Virus record (IMG/VR): IMGVR_UViG_3300010885_026004 | Span: 1-37,914 of that record | DNA length: 37,914 nucleotides | Origin: a virus | Strand: one strand, 5' to 3' | Shown: positions 6,270 to 15,370 of the stretch, one piece after another | How the letters are laid out: every line of letters begins with the position of its first letter | Position numbering within the stretch: position 1 is the first letter of the stretch | Translations under genes and position numbers: made by a program | Notes under the pieces: model-generated | Told to the model about the DNA's origin: nothing | Seen by the model: the letters and a program-made list of their open reading frames with translations, nothing else | Databases searched by the model: none

Positions 6270-8006
6270 TTATTTGGGGTTTATCGTTCCCTTTGGAACC
6301 AAAAGCTTGAACATATCGGCTATTGGATTATTCGATTCCGTATTTCCCGTGTTGGGATCGTTTACCACCTCTGATGCCATTGCACTAAGGCGTTTGCTTT
6401 TAGTAATTTGAGGGATTGGCGAATTACTAGGGGTTCCGTTAATAGCTGAAGTAAGGTCGTTTTGTTCTCCTTCTGTAAGCGTAAGCGGATGCGTGCGATT
6501 CCAGTTATACTTCGCAATGCGGATTTTATTTTCATCTATGCCTGCTTCACGCAAACTATTGATAAAATCAGCCCTCTTTTCTTTGTAATCTGCCGCTCGA
6601 TCAACAAGATTAGAAATAGCTATATTGCCTTCTTTGGTTTTGGTGGTCGATTTGCCATAATCCTGCAATAACCTAACATCTTGATCGGATGCAGGACGTA
6701 ATTCCTTAACGCGATTAATAATTTGATCTCCGGCCAAATTATTTAGCGTATCATACGAATCAATGCCTTTTACGTCCATGCCAAGCGCCTTGCCTGCTTT
6801 TTTGAAGGCGTTTACAGTTTCGGCACCCGTTCCAGCGTAAAGGTTGGGATCGGACAAGGCTTTGCGAAATGCAGCAGAATCAGCTTTTTCTTTTTGGGCG
6901 TCTCGGCCAGCGGAAATATCGGCCTCATTTTCTTTAACCGCAGCTTCATTTAGAAGCTCAGATTGTTTAATCCGACCCCGTTGAACTGCTTCCGTATCAG
7001 GATTTGTACCAGCTTGCGTTTCCCAATGGAATCGCCCGTTGGCATCTTGTTTAATAGTTGGGACGGTGCCAGGAGGCACAATTCCTTTAGCAATTGCATC
7101 AAGAGCACCTTGAGAAGCCCCCTCTGGAGTATCATATCCTCGGGTTTTCTTTTGAGCAGACTCCCATTCTTTAGCCATTTCCCGCTGACGTGTTTGAACT
7201 GGCTGAAGGTTTTTGCCAGTAGGTCTTTTTCTTAAATCAGTTGCCGCATCATCGATTGTTGGAGGAGTCGGAGCTGAAAGCCAATCGCCGCCAGCCTGCG
7301 CTTGTGTTGCAGGTGGCATAAAATTAGCGACTCCACTAGGCATAACGCGAGATCCAACAGGAGCCCCCATGAATTGGGAAACCCCAGCCGGCGTATTCTG
7401 CGTTGCAGCTTGTGCCGCTTCTGGACCTGCCACATTTGAAATCAATTCTTGAAAGTTGGAAGAATCGGAAACATTAGGAGTAGACCCGTTTGTTTCTTTA
7501 GAAGGCGGAACTTTGCCACGTGTAGCCAAGTAATCCTGATAATCACGTTCTTCGTTTTTCTGCTGCTCTAAATCATAGTTAGCCCGATTGGCTTGCGCTG
7601 TTGCCAATGCGGCCTGCGCGTTGCGAGCAACATTCTCTTGCTGCATCTGCTCCATCTTCTTGGAAGTGATAGTGCCTTCCATGAACGAACTTAGGCGAGT
7701 GTACTTCTGCTTCAGATTCTCGGAAGGATCTGTCTGCAAAAACATCTTTAACTTCTCTTCATCCGGTTTATTATCTGCACCAACCGGAGCGAAAATCTCA
7801 GGGTGCGTGGAAAGGATGTTCTCTATCGCCTTGTTCTTTGCCTGCAAGTCCTTGTTTTCCTCCTGCCTCTTAGCAAAGAAGTCCATCACGCCACCAGCCG
7901 CATTGCTGATGGCTCCAATGCCCTGCGCACGGGCCTGCGCCGCAGATTCCATGCCTCGGCCAAGAAGCTGTCCGCTTATGTCGGTAATACCAGGATTATA
8001 GGGCAT
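6270..8006 (-). CDS. putative internal virion protein (578 aa)
   Basis: Begins MPYNPGITDISGQLLGRGME, then a long Gln-, Ala-, Lys- and Glu-rich helical region (about 40-160), a Pro/Gln/Thr-rich linker (about 170-280) and a second helical domain with PSDQ- and NRTHPLTLTEGEQ-type segments near 430-530. The length, coiled coils and position between two other large helical proteins suggest an ejection or core protein. The start codon has no Shine-Dalgarno. It is separated by two bases from the next gene. I do not recognise a specific family. Confidence 0.55.
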   Translation of the reverse strand: MPYNPGITDISGQLLGRGMESAAQARAQGIGAISNAAGGVMDFFAKRQEENKDLQAKNKAIENILSTHPEIFAPVGADNKPDEEKLKMFLQTDPSENLKQKYTRLSSFMEGTITSKKMEQMQQENVARNAQAALATAQANRANYDLEQQKNEERDYQDYLATRGKVPPSKETNGSTPNVSDSSNFQELISNVAGPEAAQAATQNTPAGVSQFMGAPVGSRVMPSGVANFMPPATQAQAGGDWLSAPTPPTIDDAATDLRKRPTGKNLQPVQTRQREMAKEWESAQKKTRGYDTPEGASQGALDAIAKGIVPPGTVPTIKQDANGRFHWETQAGTNPDTEAVQRGRIKQSELLNEAAVKENEADISAGRDAQKEKADSAAFRKALSDPNLYAGTGAETVNAFKKAGKALGMDVKGIDSYDTLNNLAGDQIINRVKELRPASDQDVRLLQDYGKSTTKTKEGNIAISNLVDRAADYKEKRADFINSLREAGIDENKIRIAKYNWNRTHPLTLTEGEQNDLTSAINGTPSNSPIPQITKSKRLSAMASEVVNDPNTGNTESNNPIADMFKLLVPKGTINPK

Positions 8007-8021
8007 CGTCGTTAGATGAGA

Positions 8022-9983
8022 TTAACCACCGCCAAAAGCTGAACCAAGTCCTTGACCAAAGCCTTTGACGCCGCTGCCAATCAAGCCAGCCCATAGCGCC
8101 GTGTTTGCCGCCCCCGTCGTTGCGTTACCGCTCAAACGAGCCGCCTCAATCGCTGCCGCATTGTTCATGCCCGCAATGTTCTGCGCCGCAGCCGCATTGA
8201 AGTTGGTGTTGTAAACGTCCTGAGCATACGGATTAAACGGATTAGTCATCTGCTGGGCATACTGATTGCCATACGCGCCACTAGACAAGCCCGCCGCCTG
8301 ATTGAACAGATTCTGGTTGGAACCTACGTTCTGCGTCTGCATCCCGTACTGCTGACCCAGCACCGCCGCCATTGGGTCAAAGACGTTTGCCGTCTGCGCC
8401 CCAATGCCTTGGTAAAGCTGCCCCATCGACGTACCTAAATTGGTACGGGCCTCATTCTGACGCTGGCGGGACAACGCATCCCGATTCATTATTTCAGCCC
8501 CGATTGCCCCCTTGCCCATAACCAACCCACGGGCGGCATACGCCTCACGGGCCGCTTGCTGGGCATTACGAGCATCCTCGGCTGAAAGCTGACCCGTCTG
8601 AGCCTGCTGGAGCCGGGCTAGGTCAGAAGTGACCTGGTTGCCTGCCGTATTCTGGAACTGGGAAAGACCGGCATAAAGCTCAGGGTTGGACTGCTTCCGC
8701 AGATCAAGAGCCTGCTGGGCATACATCTGGGCATCGGCAATGTTGCCAGCCCGCAAGGCGCTGTTGGCCCTAGCCGTCTGCTGCGCCGCCATATCGGTCA
8801 ACCCATAGTTGATGCTGGCCATGTCGCCAACACTGCCCCGCAAACGATTCGTGTCGGAAGTGGTGACGTTCTGAGCCGTCTGCCCATACAATGCCGCAAT
8901 CTGAGGCATCAGCCTCTGAAGGTCGGTCAAAGACTGGCTGCCTTCGTTGTAGTAATTGCGATTGCCGGCAGCGGCGGTATTTGGAGCGGTGTACACGGGA
9001 GCGGCGGGTCCAGTTGAAAAGTTAAAGGTATTGGGGGTGGAGCCTACGGTGCCACTTCCAGTGCCGGAACTTGTGCCACTGCCGGTTGAGACGGTTCCGC
9101 TTCCGGTGCTAGAGCTTGTGCCGCTGCCGATTGGAATTGTGCCACTTGAAGTTGAGACGGTTCCGCTCCCTGATCCGATAGTACCGCTTCCAGTGCCGCT
9201 TCCTTCATTAACGACGTAGGGAGGCATCGCGGTAACCCCAGTATCAATCTGACGCCCAATGTAAGCATCAAGGTTGGCTAAACCGCGAGATTGTGCAATG
9301 GCCCTGCGAGCCGCCTCTTCCTGCGCCAACCTTTGCTCATTAACATTTACGGCTGGAAGAACCGTAACGCCGGGCGCACCAATTTCTAAACGACCCATTC
9401 CGGGCGGATTAAATACGCTCGTCGGAGCAATTTCGTTTCCATATTGGTCGTATTGCTTGCCAATAGGAACTTGTACTGGACCCATTTGAACAACGGGACC
9501 GGGATTGGGAGTATTTCCATTAAAGATGCTTCCCAAAAGTCTTCCGGCGCCTGCACCTACCGCGCCAGGTAAACCACCCGACGCCAAGCCACCAATCAAT
9601 GTTGAACCCCAACTTCCAGCCGTATTTCCACCTGCATTAACATTTACACCTGGAGCAACCGTAATGCCGGGGCCGCCAATAGGAATCCCGCCGGGGGTAA
9701 ACGCTCCCGTGGAAGCGCCACCGCTGCTAATGTACTGTTCCCACGAACTTGGGTCATAGCCGCTAGCACCACCAGAAGGCCCATATATCGTGCCGCCCAT
9801 CGGATCATTGCCCCCAGTAGGACTGGAAGTGTTGGCCCATTGAGGATCAGGCGTCCAAGGCTCGCCATTTCTAGGTTGAAACAATCCAGTCCCGAAAATG
9901 TCCCCGATTCCCCCCAAGTACCCCAAGTTGGGATCTTGATTGCCTTGATTCTGATACTGAGTTGAAGGAAATTCGTCAGCCAT
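8022..9983 (-). CDS. putative virion protein with Gly/Ser/Thr repeat linker (653 aa)
   Basis: Three regions are visible. Residues 1-260 are Gly-, Pro- and Asn-rich with two related GVTVxPxVNVN segments (GITVAPGVNVNAGG and GVTVLPAVNVNEQR). Residues about 265-325 are an almost pure G/S/T repeat built from GSGT units. Residues 345-653 are a helical Ala/Gln-rich domain with QQAAREAYAARGLVMGKGA and NEARTNLGTSMGQLYQGIG. The last pattern is common in podophage proteins encoded just after the tail-hub gene and thought to be internal or tail-needle components. The GSGT run is low complexity and may vary in length. Function is inferred from position. Confidence 0.6.
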   Translation of the reverse strand: MADEFPSTQYQNQGNQDPNLGYLGGIGDIFGTGLFQPRNGEPWTPDPQWANTSSPTGGNDPMGGTIYGPSGGASGYDPSSWEQYISSGGASTGAFTPGGIPIGGPGITVAPGVNVNAGGNTAGSWGSTLIGGLASGGLPGAVGAGAGRLLGSIFNGNTPNPGPVVQMGPVQVPIGKQYDQYGNEIAPTSVFNPPGMGRLEIGAPGVTVLPAVNVNEQRLAQEEAARRAIAQSRGLANLDAYIGRQIDTGVTAMPPYVVNEGSGTGSGTIGSGSGTVSTSSGTIPIGSGTSSSTGSGTVSTGSGTSSGTGSGTVGSTPNTFNFSTGPAAPVYTAPNTAAAGNRNYYNEGSQSLTDLQRLMPQIAALYGQTAQNVTTSDTNRLRGSVGDMASINYGLTDMAAQQTARANSALRAGNIADAQMYAQQALDLRKQSNPELYAGLSQFQNTAGNQVTSDLARLQQAQTGQLSAEDARNAQQAAREAYAARGLVMGKGAIGAEIMNRDALSRQRQNEARTNLGTSMGQLYQGIGAQTANVFDPMAAVLGQQYGMQTQNVGSNQNLFNQAAGLSSGAYGNQYAQQMTNPFNPYAQDVYNTNFNAAAAQNIAGMNNAAAIEAARLSGNATTGAANTALWAGLIGSGVKGFGQGLGSAFGGG

Positions 9984-9993
9984 AAAGAAAAGG

Positions 9994-10488
9994 TTAGCTT
10001 GAAGGACCAGCGCGGCTTGCTTCTACCCAGTACGTCCCATCTGAAATGAACATGGCCACGTACCATTTGTTGGTACTGTTCAACGCATACGTGCCCGTCT
10101 TCTTGAAATTAGTCCCAAACGTGATGGTGTTGCTCGCCGTCCCATCCGTCGTGAAAATGATGTTCAGATGCGTTCCTGCCGGCAGAATGGCTGAAGCGTT
10201 AAGCGTGGAACTGGTATTGCTCGTACAATTTACAATGCGCGTATTCCCGTGCAAATTGTCGCACGTAATCGTAATTGTACCGCTAAACGACTCGGTTGTG
10301 GCTGATCCCTCTAGCGCCGTATTTGCCGCAATCGTCAGCCCGCTAATAGTCAAATCAGACGCTAAATTGTCTGAAGTGATCTCATTGTTGCCAATCGTTA
10401 CCGTAGGCTGACCAAGCAGATTGAGCTTCGTCGCCGTAATCGGATCTGAGACGCCTGTGAAAGTGTAGCCGGGAGTGACTGAGGCCAT
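9994..10488 (-). CDS. small beta-rich virion protein (164 aa)
   Basis: Thr-, Asn-, Ser- and Ile-rich throughout, with regular beta-strand patterns (DLTISGLTIAANTALEG, SGTITITCDNLHGN) and an N-terminal ITATKLNLLGQPTVTIGNN segment of the type found at the start of phage fibre or decoration proteins. It lies directly downstream of the tail-hub gene. The C-terminal KWYVAMFISDGTYWVEAS resembles the end of phage beta-sandwich domains that wrap a trimer. It is likely a short fibre or hub-associated protein. Confidence 0.55.
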   Translation of the reverse strand: MASVTPGYTFTGVSDPITATKLNLLGQPTVTIGNNEITSDNLASDLTISGLTIAANTALEGSATTESFSGTITITCDNLHGNTRIVNCTSNTSSTLNASAILPAGTHLNIIFTTDGTASNTITFGTNFKKTGTYALNSTNKWYVAMFISDGTYWVEASRAGPSS

Positions 10489-10490
10489 AA

Positions 10491-13154
10491 TTATACTTGG
10501 ACGAGGTTGGAGCGAGAGCCAGGGCGATTCTCAAAGCCTGCCGTCGTAATTTGAATGTACCCCTGCGTATTGGTTACCGTCATCCAGCTCAAGCGGTTTT
10601 GTCTGCGGGTAATCAATGGGATACGGAGTGTCTGCGTCGCTTCCGGCAAGAAACCGCTCTGAGGCTGAACGCTGTCCGGCCCCGTTGAGTAGTCTTTCCG
10701 GTAGGGACGGTTGTAATCGTCGTTGGCGTTTGTCAGGTCGTAAGCCGTATCGTTGTAGCGCCACGATTCCGCACGGGAATACTCCTGATCTGTCAAAAGG
10801 ACGCTTTCTTCGTTTATGCCGTCCGAAAACGAACTGACCGAAAACTTGGGCCTCCAAGTGTACAAATCCACAAACAACCGGCGTTGAACCGTGATGTTCT
10901 CATCCACTTGGTAGGCTCGGGTGGTAATGCTGGTCGAAACCTCTGCCAACGTCCCACCAGAAATGTCGTTAAACCCTTCATCCGTAACAAAAATACGCCC
11001 GTCCTCGGTGATGGCGTGCAACCGCTGCAACCCAAGGTAATTGGACAAAGCCCAACCTTGGATGCACATATTGATGCTATCCGCGAAGTTCCATTCTCCG
11101 TACCAGTTCTCAGTGACGAAGTTGTACACCGCCACCGTGTTGCAGAATGTGGAGTTATCGAGCGGCAGGGCCACGTACAGCTTGTTATCCCAGTAACCAA
11201 TGCTGATTTTGTAGGCCACGTTCCAGTTCACCCGGTCCATCAGCTTGTGGATCTTGATGGAAAGCGGAAGGGTCTTGTGCTGGAGGGCGTTGTTGGTCGA
11301 AGTGAGCGAAAGGAGATTGATGTTCCGGTTCGACACGTAGGCCAGATCGGGACCAATCGAGCACACCGCATTGATGCCCACGCAACCAACCTGCCGCGTG
11401 ATTTCGGTTGCCGTCACGTCAGTCAAACTGCCGTCCACGTTGTTCAGCACCATCACGGACTTGTTCTTGAACACCACCAGCGAACTCAAGCCAAAGGGGT
11501 AGGTTGTAACAAGAAAGTCCGAGCTGCCCGTGTTAATGTTAAACTCGTTGGCCAGCTCGTCGTAGATCGTGAAATCCAGCACATCGGACGCGCTGACCGT
11601 ATCCTTGCCATTTATGACCCAAAGCCGGTTTTGGTAGTAGGTGGCTTGGCTAGAGTACGGAATCGTCTGGAATCCAACGGAAGGGGTGGTCTCGGGCACC
11701 ACCAAGAAGTCGTGATCCCAATCGCCATCCCAATAAAGCGGAACCAAGTCCGGTCCTCGGAAAATGTACACGTAGTTGTTGCATTGAACTACGGTAGACT
11801 GGTTGTTGACGGTGTTAGCCCCAAGGGTGACTTGGCGGCTGGCTTTGCCAAAAGCGTAAAAGCCCACGTAGGTCGAACCTACCAGCATGATCCATTGGCT
11901 ACCAGAATCAAGAGGGTCAGAATAGACAGCAGAAGCCCATACGGCACTGGTAGCTTCCGAAGTCATTGCTTGGTTAGCGGTGCCCGTGGAGGATACCGCT
12001 ACAAAAGAATTGTTGCCAAAGGTAATGGCACTCCACGCGTTGGTGTTCACCGCTGATGAGTTAGTCCAAGTAACGCCATCCGTTGAGTTCATCACGGAAT
12101 TGGCAGCTACGCCGCTATTTCCCACCGCCGTGAAAACGGCATTCCCGTATACTACCGAGGTCCAGTCGTCGTTTGTGGTAGTACGAGCAACCCAAGAAAG
12201 TCCATTAGTGGAAGTCATTGCCCCAAGGACGTTACTTGCGGAAGTAGTCGCTACCGCTACAAAACTCCCGTTACCGTAAGTGACGCTTACGCAGCCGGCG
12301 GGATCGCTTGGGGTTGTGCGGGCGGTCCACGTTACGCCGTCAGGCGAACTCATGGCTTTGTTGACAGTGCCGCTACCACCGGAAGCCACGGCCACGTAAA
12401 TCCCTTCACCGTAGGCAACGGAACGCCAGTTGTGATTGGACTGGGTACCTGGAGTCGTTTGCAGGGTCCATGTCAGCCCATCAGCCGAGGTCATGGCTTG
12501 CGTGGTGCCGCCATCGCCATTCGCTACCGCCACAAAACCGCTAGCGCCATAGCAGACGCCACTCCAGGCATAGGGGGCGGCGCTGGCTTGCTCGGTCCAG
12601 TCAATGCCGTTGTAGCTAATCATCACCCGCGCATTGGTGTCGGCAATGATGTCGTCGCCACCGCTCGTAGCCATTGTGCTGCCATCGCTGACGCCAATGA
12701 TGTAATTGTCGGAAGCACTAGCCACCGCCACAAACTTGCCATTGCCATACGTTACCGCCGTCCAATCGGCAATGAACGTCGTGCTTACCGCCGTCCATGT
12801 CACGCCATCCGGCGAATACATGAGGTCATTGACGCCCGTACCGTCATCCTGCACCGCAACGTACTTGCCGTTTCCAAAAGCCACGGAACGCCAAGTCTTG
12901 TCTTGCGGGGTGGTCTGCTGCGCCCATGTGGCGTTAAGCTGAAACGGGGCCGTGCCTAACTCGGGGATGCAGACAAAACCGCCACGAGTAATGGCTGATT
13001 TCGTCGTAAAATCCATGTTTACCGCATCCTGTACCTGCCCCGGCGGAATGTCCTCAACGCTATCGTACTGGTTGACGCCAATCAGGTTGGTGTCGCCCGT
13101 CGTGGTTGAACGGTCGTCTTCTCCACCATTACGATATGAGCGGTAACGGTCCAT
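10491..13154 (-). CDS. tail-hub / gp10-like stabilisation protein with inserted repeat propeller (887 aa)
   Basis: The N-terminal 75 residues (IPPGQVQDAVNMDFTTKSAI, GGFVCIPELG) and the C-terminal half (WINGKDTVSASDVLDF, SLVVFKNKSVMVLNNVDGS, VGCVGINAVCSIGPDLAYVS, VTENWYGEW) match the plan of podophage tail-hub or packaged-DNA-stabilisation proteins. Between them, residues about 76-400 carry seven copies of a unit of the form W.xVxYGNGxFVAV...MxSxDGxTWT, which is a predicted beta-propeller. The start overlaps the preceding stop (TAATG). The operon position between adhesins and internal proteins fits a hub. The propeller may be a glycan-binding decoration; that part is inference. Confidence 0.7.
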   Translation of the reverse strand: MDRYRSYRNGGEDDRSTTTGDTNLIGVNQYDSVEDIPPGQVQDAVNMDFTTKSAITRGGFVCIPELGTAPFQLNATWAQQTTPQDKTWRSVAFGNGKYVAVQDDGTGVNDLMYSPDGVTWTAVSTTFIADWTAVTYGNGKFVAVASASDNYIIGVSDGSTMATSGGDDIIADTNARVMISYNGIDWTEQASAAPYAWSGVCYGASGFVAVANGDGGTTQAMTSADGLTWTLQTTPGTQSNHNWRSVAYGEGIYVAVASGGSGTVNKAMSSPDGVTWTARTTPSDPAGCVSVTYGNGSFVAVATTSASNVLGAMTSTNGLSWVARTTTNDDWTSVVYGNAVFTAVGNSGVAANSVMNSTDGVTWTNSSAVNTNAWSAITFGNNSFVAVSSTGTANQAMTSEATSAVWASAVYSDPLDSGSQWIMLVGSTYVGFYAFGKASRQVTLGANTVNNQSTVVQCNNYVYIFRGPDLVPLYWDGDWDHDFLVVPETTPSVGFQTIPYSSQATYYQNRLWVINGKDTVSASDVLDFTIYDELANEFNINTGSSDFLVTTYPFGLSSLVVFKNKSVMVLNNVDGSLTDVTATEITRQVGCVGINAVCSIGPDLAYVSNRNINLLSLTSTNNALQHKTLPLSIKIHKLMDRVNWNVAYKISIGYWDNKLYVALPLDNSTFCNTVAVYNFVTENWYGEWNFADSINMCIQGWALSNYLGLQRLHAITEDGRIFVTDEGFNDISGGTLAEVSTSITTRAYQVDENITVQRRLFVDLYTWRPKFSVSSFSDGINEESVLLTDQEYSRAESWRYNDTAYDLTNANDDYNRPYRKDYSTGPDSVQPQSGFLPEATQTLRIPLITRRQNRLSWMTVTNTQGYIQITTAGFENRPGSRSNLVQV
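11955..12929 (-). repeat. tandem propeller-blade repeats inside the tail-hub gene
   Basis: About seven imperfect units of roughly 45 codons each encode YGNGxFVAV followed by SxDGxTWT. The units are diverged at the DNA level but keep the aromatic and glycine positions, so the array is old rather than newly duplicated. Confidence 0.75.
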
Positions 13155-13951
13155 TATTGAAATTGGTATTTGATGAGCACTAAGCCCGATCCGCCATTAC
13201 CGCCACTATAACTAAAATTGGTAAGAGAACCACCTCCGCCGCCACCGCCTGTTCCATCGTAGGCATTGCTTCCATTGCTAGCGTTTCCGCCATCGCCACC
13301 ACAAGAAGCTCCGGTTCCGGGGTTCACTCCAACGGTAGAATAACCGCCACCTCCACCACCTCCACCGCAATAACCCGTACCGGAATTGATCCCAGCAGCA
13401 ATCGTATCGGAATCAACAAGTGCGGTGCCGCCGCTACCAGAATTTCCACCACTGTAACTCCCGCCACCTGCGTAAGAACTTGCGCCACCACCAGCGGCAT
13501 TGGCTTGACTAGCCCAATTACCAGCAGAATGAGAAGAACCGCCATCCGCGCCACCAGTTCCAGAAACACTTTTCCAAGGAGCACCATAGCCACCCAAAGC
13601 GGTAGATGAGTTAAAAGTAGTACTACCACCGCGTTGCGTGCTGGCACCGCTTGAACCACCGACACCACCGCTACCAATAACTACTGCATAGGTGCCAACG
13701 GCAATAGAACCGCTCGAAACATCTGTGACTTGCCCACCACCACCACCACCACCCGAAGCGGTTGCATCGGCATAATCGCCACCGCCGCCTCCACCTACCA
13801 ATACTCGGCGCGTAAAAATGCCTCCTTTGGTTACAACAAAGTTATCGTTTGTTGTAAACAGGTGGTACTTGTAATTGCCAACAGTCGTAACGGTCCCGCC
13901 CGTAGCTTGAATGAAATTACCCCCACCGAAAAATAGGGAGACAATGCTCAT
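13154..13951 (-). CDS. glycine-rich tail fibre tip / adhesin (265 aa)
   Basis: After an N-terminal segment of about 50 residues (FIQATGGTVTTVGNYKYHLF, then KGGIFTRRVLVG), the rest is dominated by polyglycine runs of six to eight residues separated by short variable loops, ending GGNGGSGLVLIKYQFQ. The closing strand after a polyglycine array is the hallmark of phage glycine-rich domains. In the adhesin gp38 of phage S16 such runs form a sandwich of polyglycine-II helices presenting receptor-binding loops. A second protein with the same domain is encoded at 31500-33539. Start and stop overlap both neighbours (TAATG). Confidence 0.75.
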   Translation of the reverse strand: MSIVSLFFGGGNFIQATGGTVTTVGNYKYHLFTTNDNFVVTKGGIFTRRVLVGGGGGGDYADATASGGGGGGGQVTDVSSGSIAVGTYAVVIGSGGVGGSSGASTQRGGSTTFNSSTALGGYGAPWKSVSGTGGADGGSSHSAGNWASQANAAGGGASSYAGGGSYSGGNSGSGGTALVDSDTIAAGINSGTGYCGGGGGGGGYSTVGVNPGTGASCGGDGGNASNGSNAYDGTGGGGGGGSLTNFSYSGGNGGSGLVLIKYQFQ

Positions 13952-14448
13952 TACGTTAGACCGCCACCCATGATGATGAACGTGTTGCTAGCTACGCAAA
14001 TAACAGAGGCAATTCCGTGCTGGGCCAGCGTCCGATTGCCCGTCGTAGCCGTACCAGCAAGGTACATGGTGGCAGACGTGCCCTGCGTAATTGTGATGTC
14101 GCTGCCAGAGTTGTTCACAATGACCACCGCATTGCCCGCGCTGAACACGCTGGCCGGAACGGTAACCCCGCTGTTCGTGTAAACGTGCTTACCGGCATCC
14201 GTCAGCAACAGGACATACGAAGTGGTTTTGCTGTTCTGCGGAATGTCGCGGAGGTCGCCCTTAACATCCGTCACCGTGCTGGTAGACGTAACAGCGGCAA
14301 ACGTCGGACTATCCCCAGATCCCAAGTTCTGGAAATGGGTGGCGGACCACTTGCGCGTGCCGTTGGTAACCCCATCCAGCGGCGTGTAATCGTCGGCAGC
14401 GGGAGAAGTCGCCGTCGTCGTGAAATTATGGATTAGCCTGGTAGCCAT
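13951..14448 (-). CDS. fibre-associated beta-sandwich protein (165 aa)
   Basis: The N-terminal 45 residues (HNFTTTATSPAADDYTPLDG, then GTRKWSATHFQNLG) look like a virion-attachment segment. The C-terminal 90 residues (DAGKHVYTNSGVTVPASVF, AVVIVNNSGSDITITQGTSA, HGIASVICVASNTFIIMGGG) form a repeating beta pattern typical of the small head or fibre domain seen in many phage fibre proteins. It directly precedes the glycine-rich adhesin with a TAATG overlap, so it may be the adhesin's connector or chaperone-like partner. Confidence 0.6.
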   Translation of the reverse strand: MATRLIHNFTTTATSPAADDYTPLDGVTNGTRKWSATHFQNLGSGDSPTFAAVTSTSTVTDVKGDLRDIPQNSKTTSYVLLLTDAGKHVYTNSGVTVPASVFSAGNAVVIVNNSGSDITITQGTSATMYLAGTATTGNRTLAQHGIASVICVASNTFIIMGGGLT

Positions 14449-14450
14449 GG

Positions 14451-14849
14451 TTATTTAAGACGACGCTTGAGCTTGTACTGACGCATCTCGGAATTGTCCG
14501 CAATGGTCTGAAGGAGGTTCTGCGTGCCGTTAGACGCATCCGTCATGTCTTTCTCAATTGAGGCGCAAAGCTCCTTTTCCGTAACTAGAAGAACGCTGAA
14601 AGCACCGTCATTGTCCTTGAACTCGTTAGCCGTAGCCGCATCTGCCGCCTGCTTTGTAATGTCGTTCAAGTCCGGCTCTTCCCCCAACCCGATCATGCGT
14701 TCTACTAGAGAATCGTACTCGTTTTCGTATGCTGGATAAAGCTCACCCAAGAAATCGTGGTCCTGGAGGAAGGTTTTCCCCTTGGCCAGATTGTGGGCGT
14801 TGTGGGAGTAAAGCTGGAGAGCGCGAAGGATGATGGCGGTGTTGTGCAT
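14451..14849 (-). CDS. Dps/ferritin-like protein (132 aa)
   Basis: I start this at the ATG at 14849, one base after the preceding stop, rather than at 14978 inside the upstream gene. The spacing of His19 (SHNAHN), His31 (LQDHDF), Asp46 and Glu50 (DSLVERMIGLG) reproduces the Dps ferroxidase set: 12, 15 and 4 residues apart, as for H31, H43, D58 and E62 of bacterial Dps. The DxLVER..LG helix end is also typical. Dps proteins form 12-mers that oxidise and store iron and can bind DNA. At 132 residues this is shorter than the usual 150-170 and has a basic tail (YKLKRRLK). Its place among fibre genes is odd. Assembly and iron binding are inferred. Confidence 0.7.
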   Translation of the reverse strand: MHNTAIILRALQLYSHNAHNLAKGKTFLQDHDFLGELYPAYENEYDSLVERMIGLGEEPDLNDITKQAADAATANEFKDNDGAFSVLLVTEKELCASIEKDMTDASNGTQNLLQTIADNSEMRQYKLKRRLK

Positions 14850-14850
14850 C

Positions 14851-15363
14851 TCAAAATAGTTTGAGGCTGATGGTAGCTTTCTCGGATTCAGTAAGCGTAA
14901 CAAACTGCCCCGTTTGGGGTTCCATGTAAACGATGCCCTGCTCGGTGACCGCCATGACGATGGAATGGCCTTGCCCAAAGCGCGTTACGTACCAGATGAG
15001 TCCCACCGCAAGGGTGTTTGCCCGGCTGCGGTCATGGAAGGACGTAACGTAATAATCGGTTTGAGCTAGGGCGACAAAGTTGTAGGAGAAGTGATTGCAG
15101 TCGAAACTGTCGTCCGCTTTTGCCACCCCTAGCTTAAATAGCCGATCCCGATACTTTGGGTAAAAATCAACTAGCCATTCCTTGCGGACTACGGCGTAGG
15201 AATTGTCCCCCACGTAGACCAGCCCGCCAACCTGCGTTCTAAGCTCATTACAGGTCAGGACGGTTCCGGCTGATGCTGCGGCGCTCGTTCGCACGCAAGA
15301 GCCCCCAAACAGGCAGGAAACGCCTAGGATGGCCCTTGCTAAGTGATGGCAGAGGGAGCGCAT
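14851..15363 (-). CDS. secreted papain-like cysteine hydrolase candidate (170 aa)
   Basis: The N-terminus has a basic start and a hydrophobic segment (residues 9-21, ARAILGVSCLFGG), which looks like a signal or lipoprotein leader. The body carries DSFDCNHFSYNF with Cys89, QGHSIVMAV with His133 and the motif MEPQTG with Glu148. A Cys in an FDCxxF helix, a His-led strand and an EPQTG turn are the pattern of a phage family with a papain-like fold whose substrate is not established. No other endolysin candidate is visible, so this could be the wall hydrolase, but its place among virion genes also allows a structural role. Confidence 0.6.
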   Translation of the reverse strand: MRSLCHHLARAILGVSCLFGGSCVRTSAAASAGTVLTCNELRTQVGGLVYVGDNSYAVVRKEWLVDFYPKYRDRLFKLGVAKADDSFDCNHFSYNFVALAQTDYYVTSFHDRSRANTLAVGLIWYVTRFGQGHSIVMAVTEQGIVYMEPQTGQFVTLTESEKATISLKLF

Positions 15364-15370
15364 GAACGGA

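Noticed and set aside
10884-12056. 390-aa open frame on the plus strand.
   Set aside because: It is antisense to the tail-hub gene, rich in Val, His and Arg, and has no domain; a shadow of the real gene.
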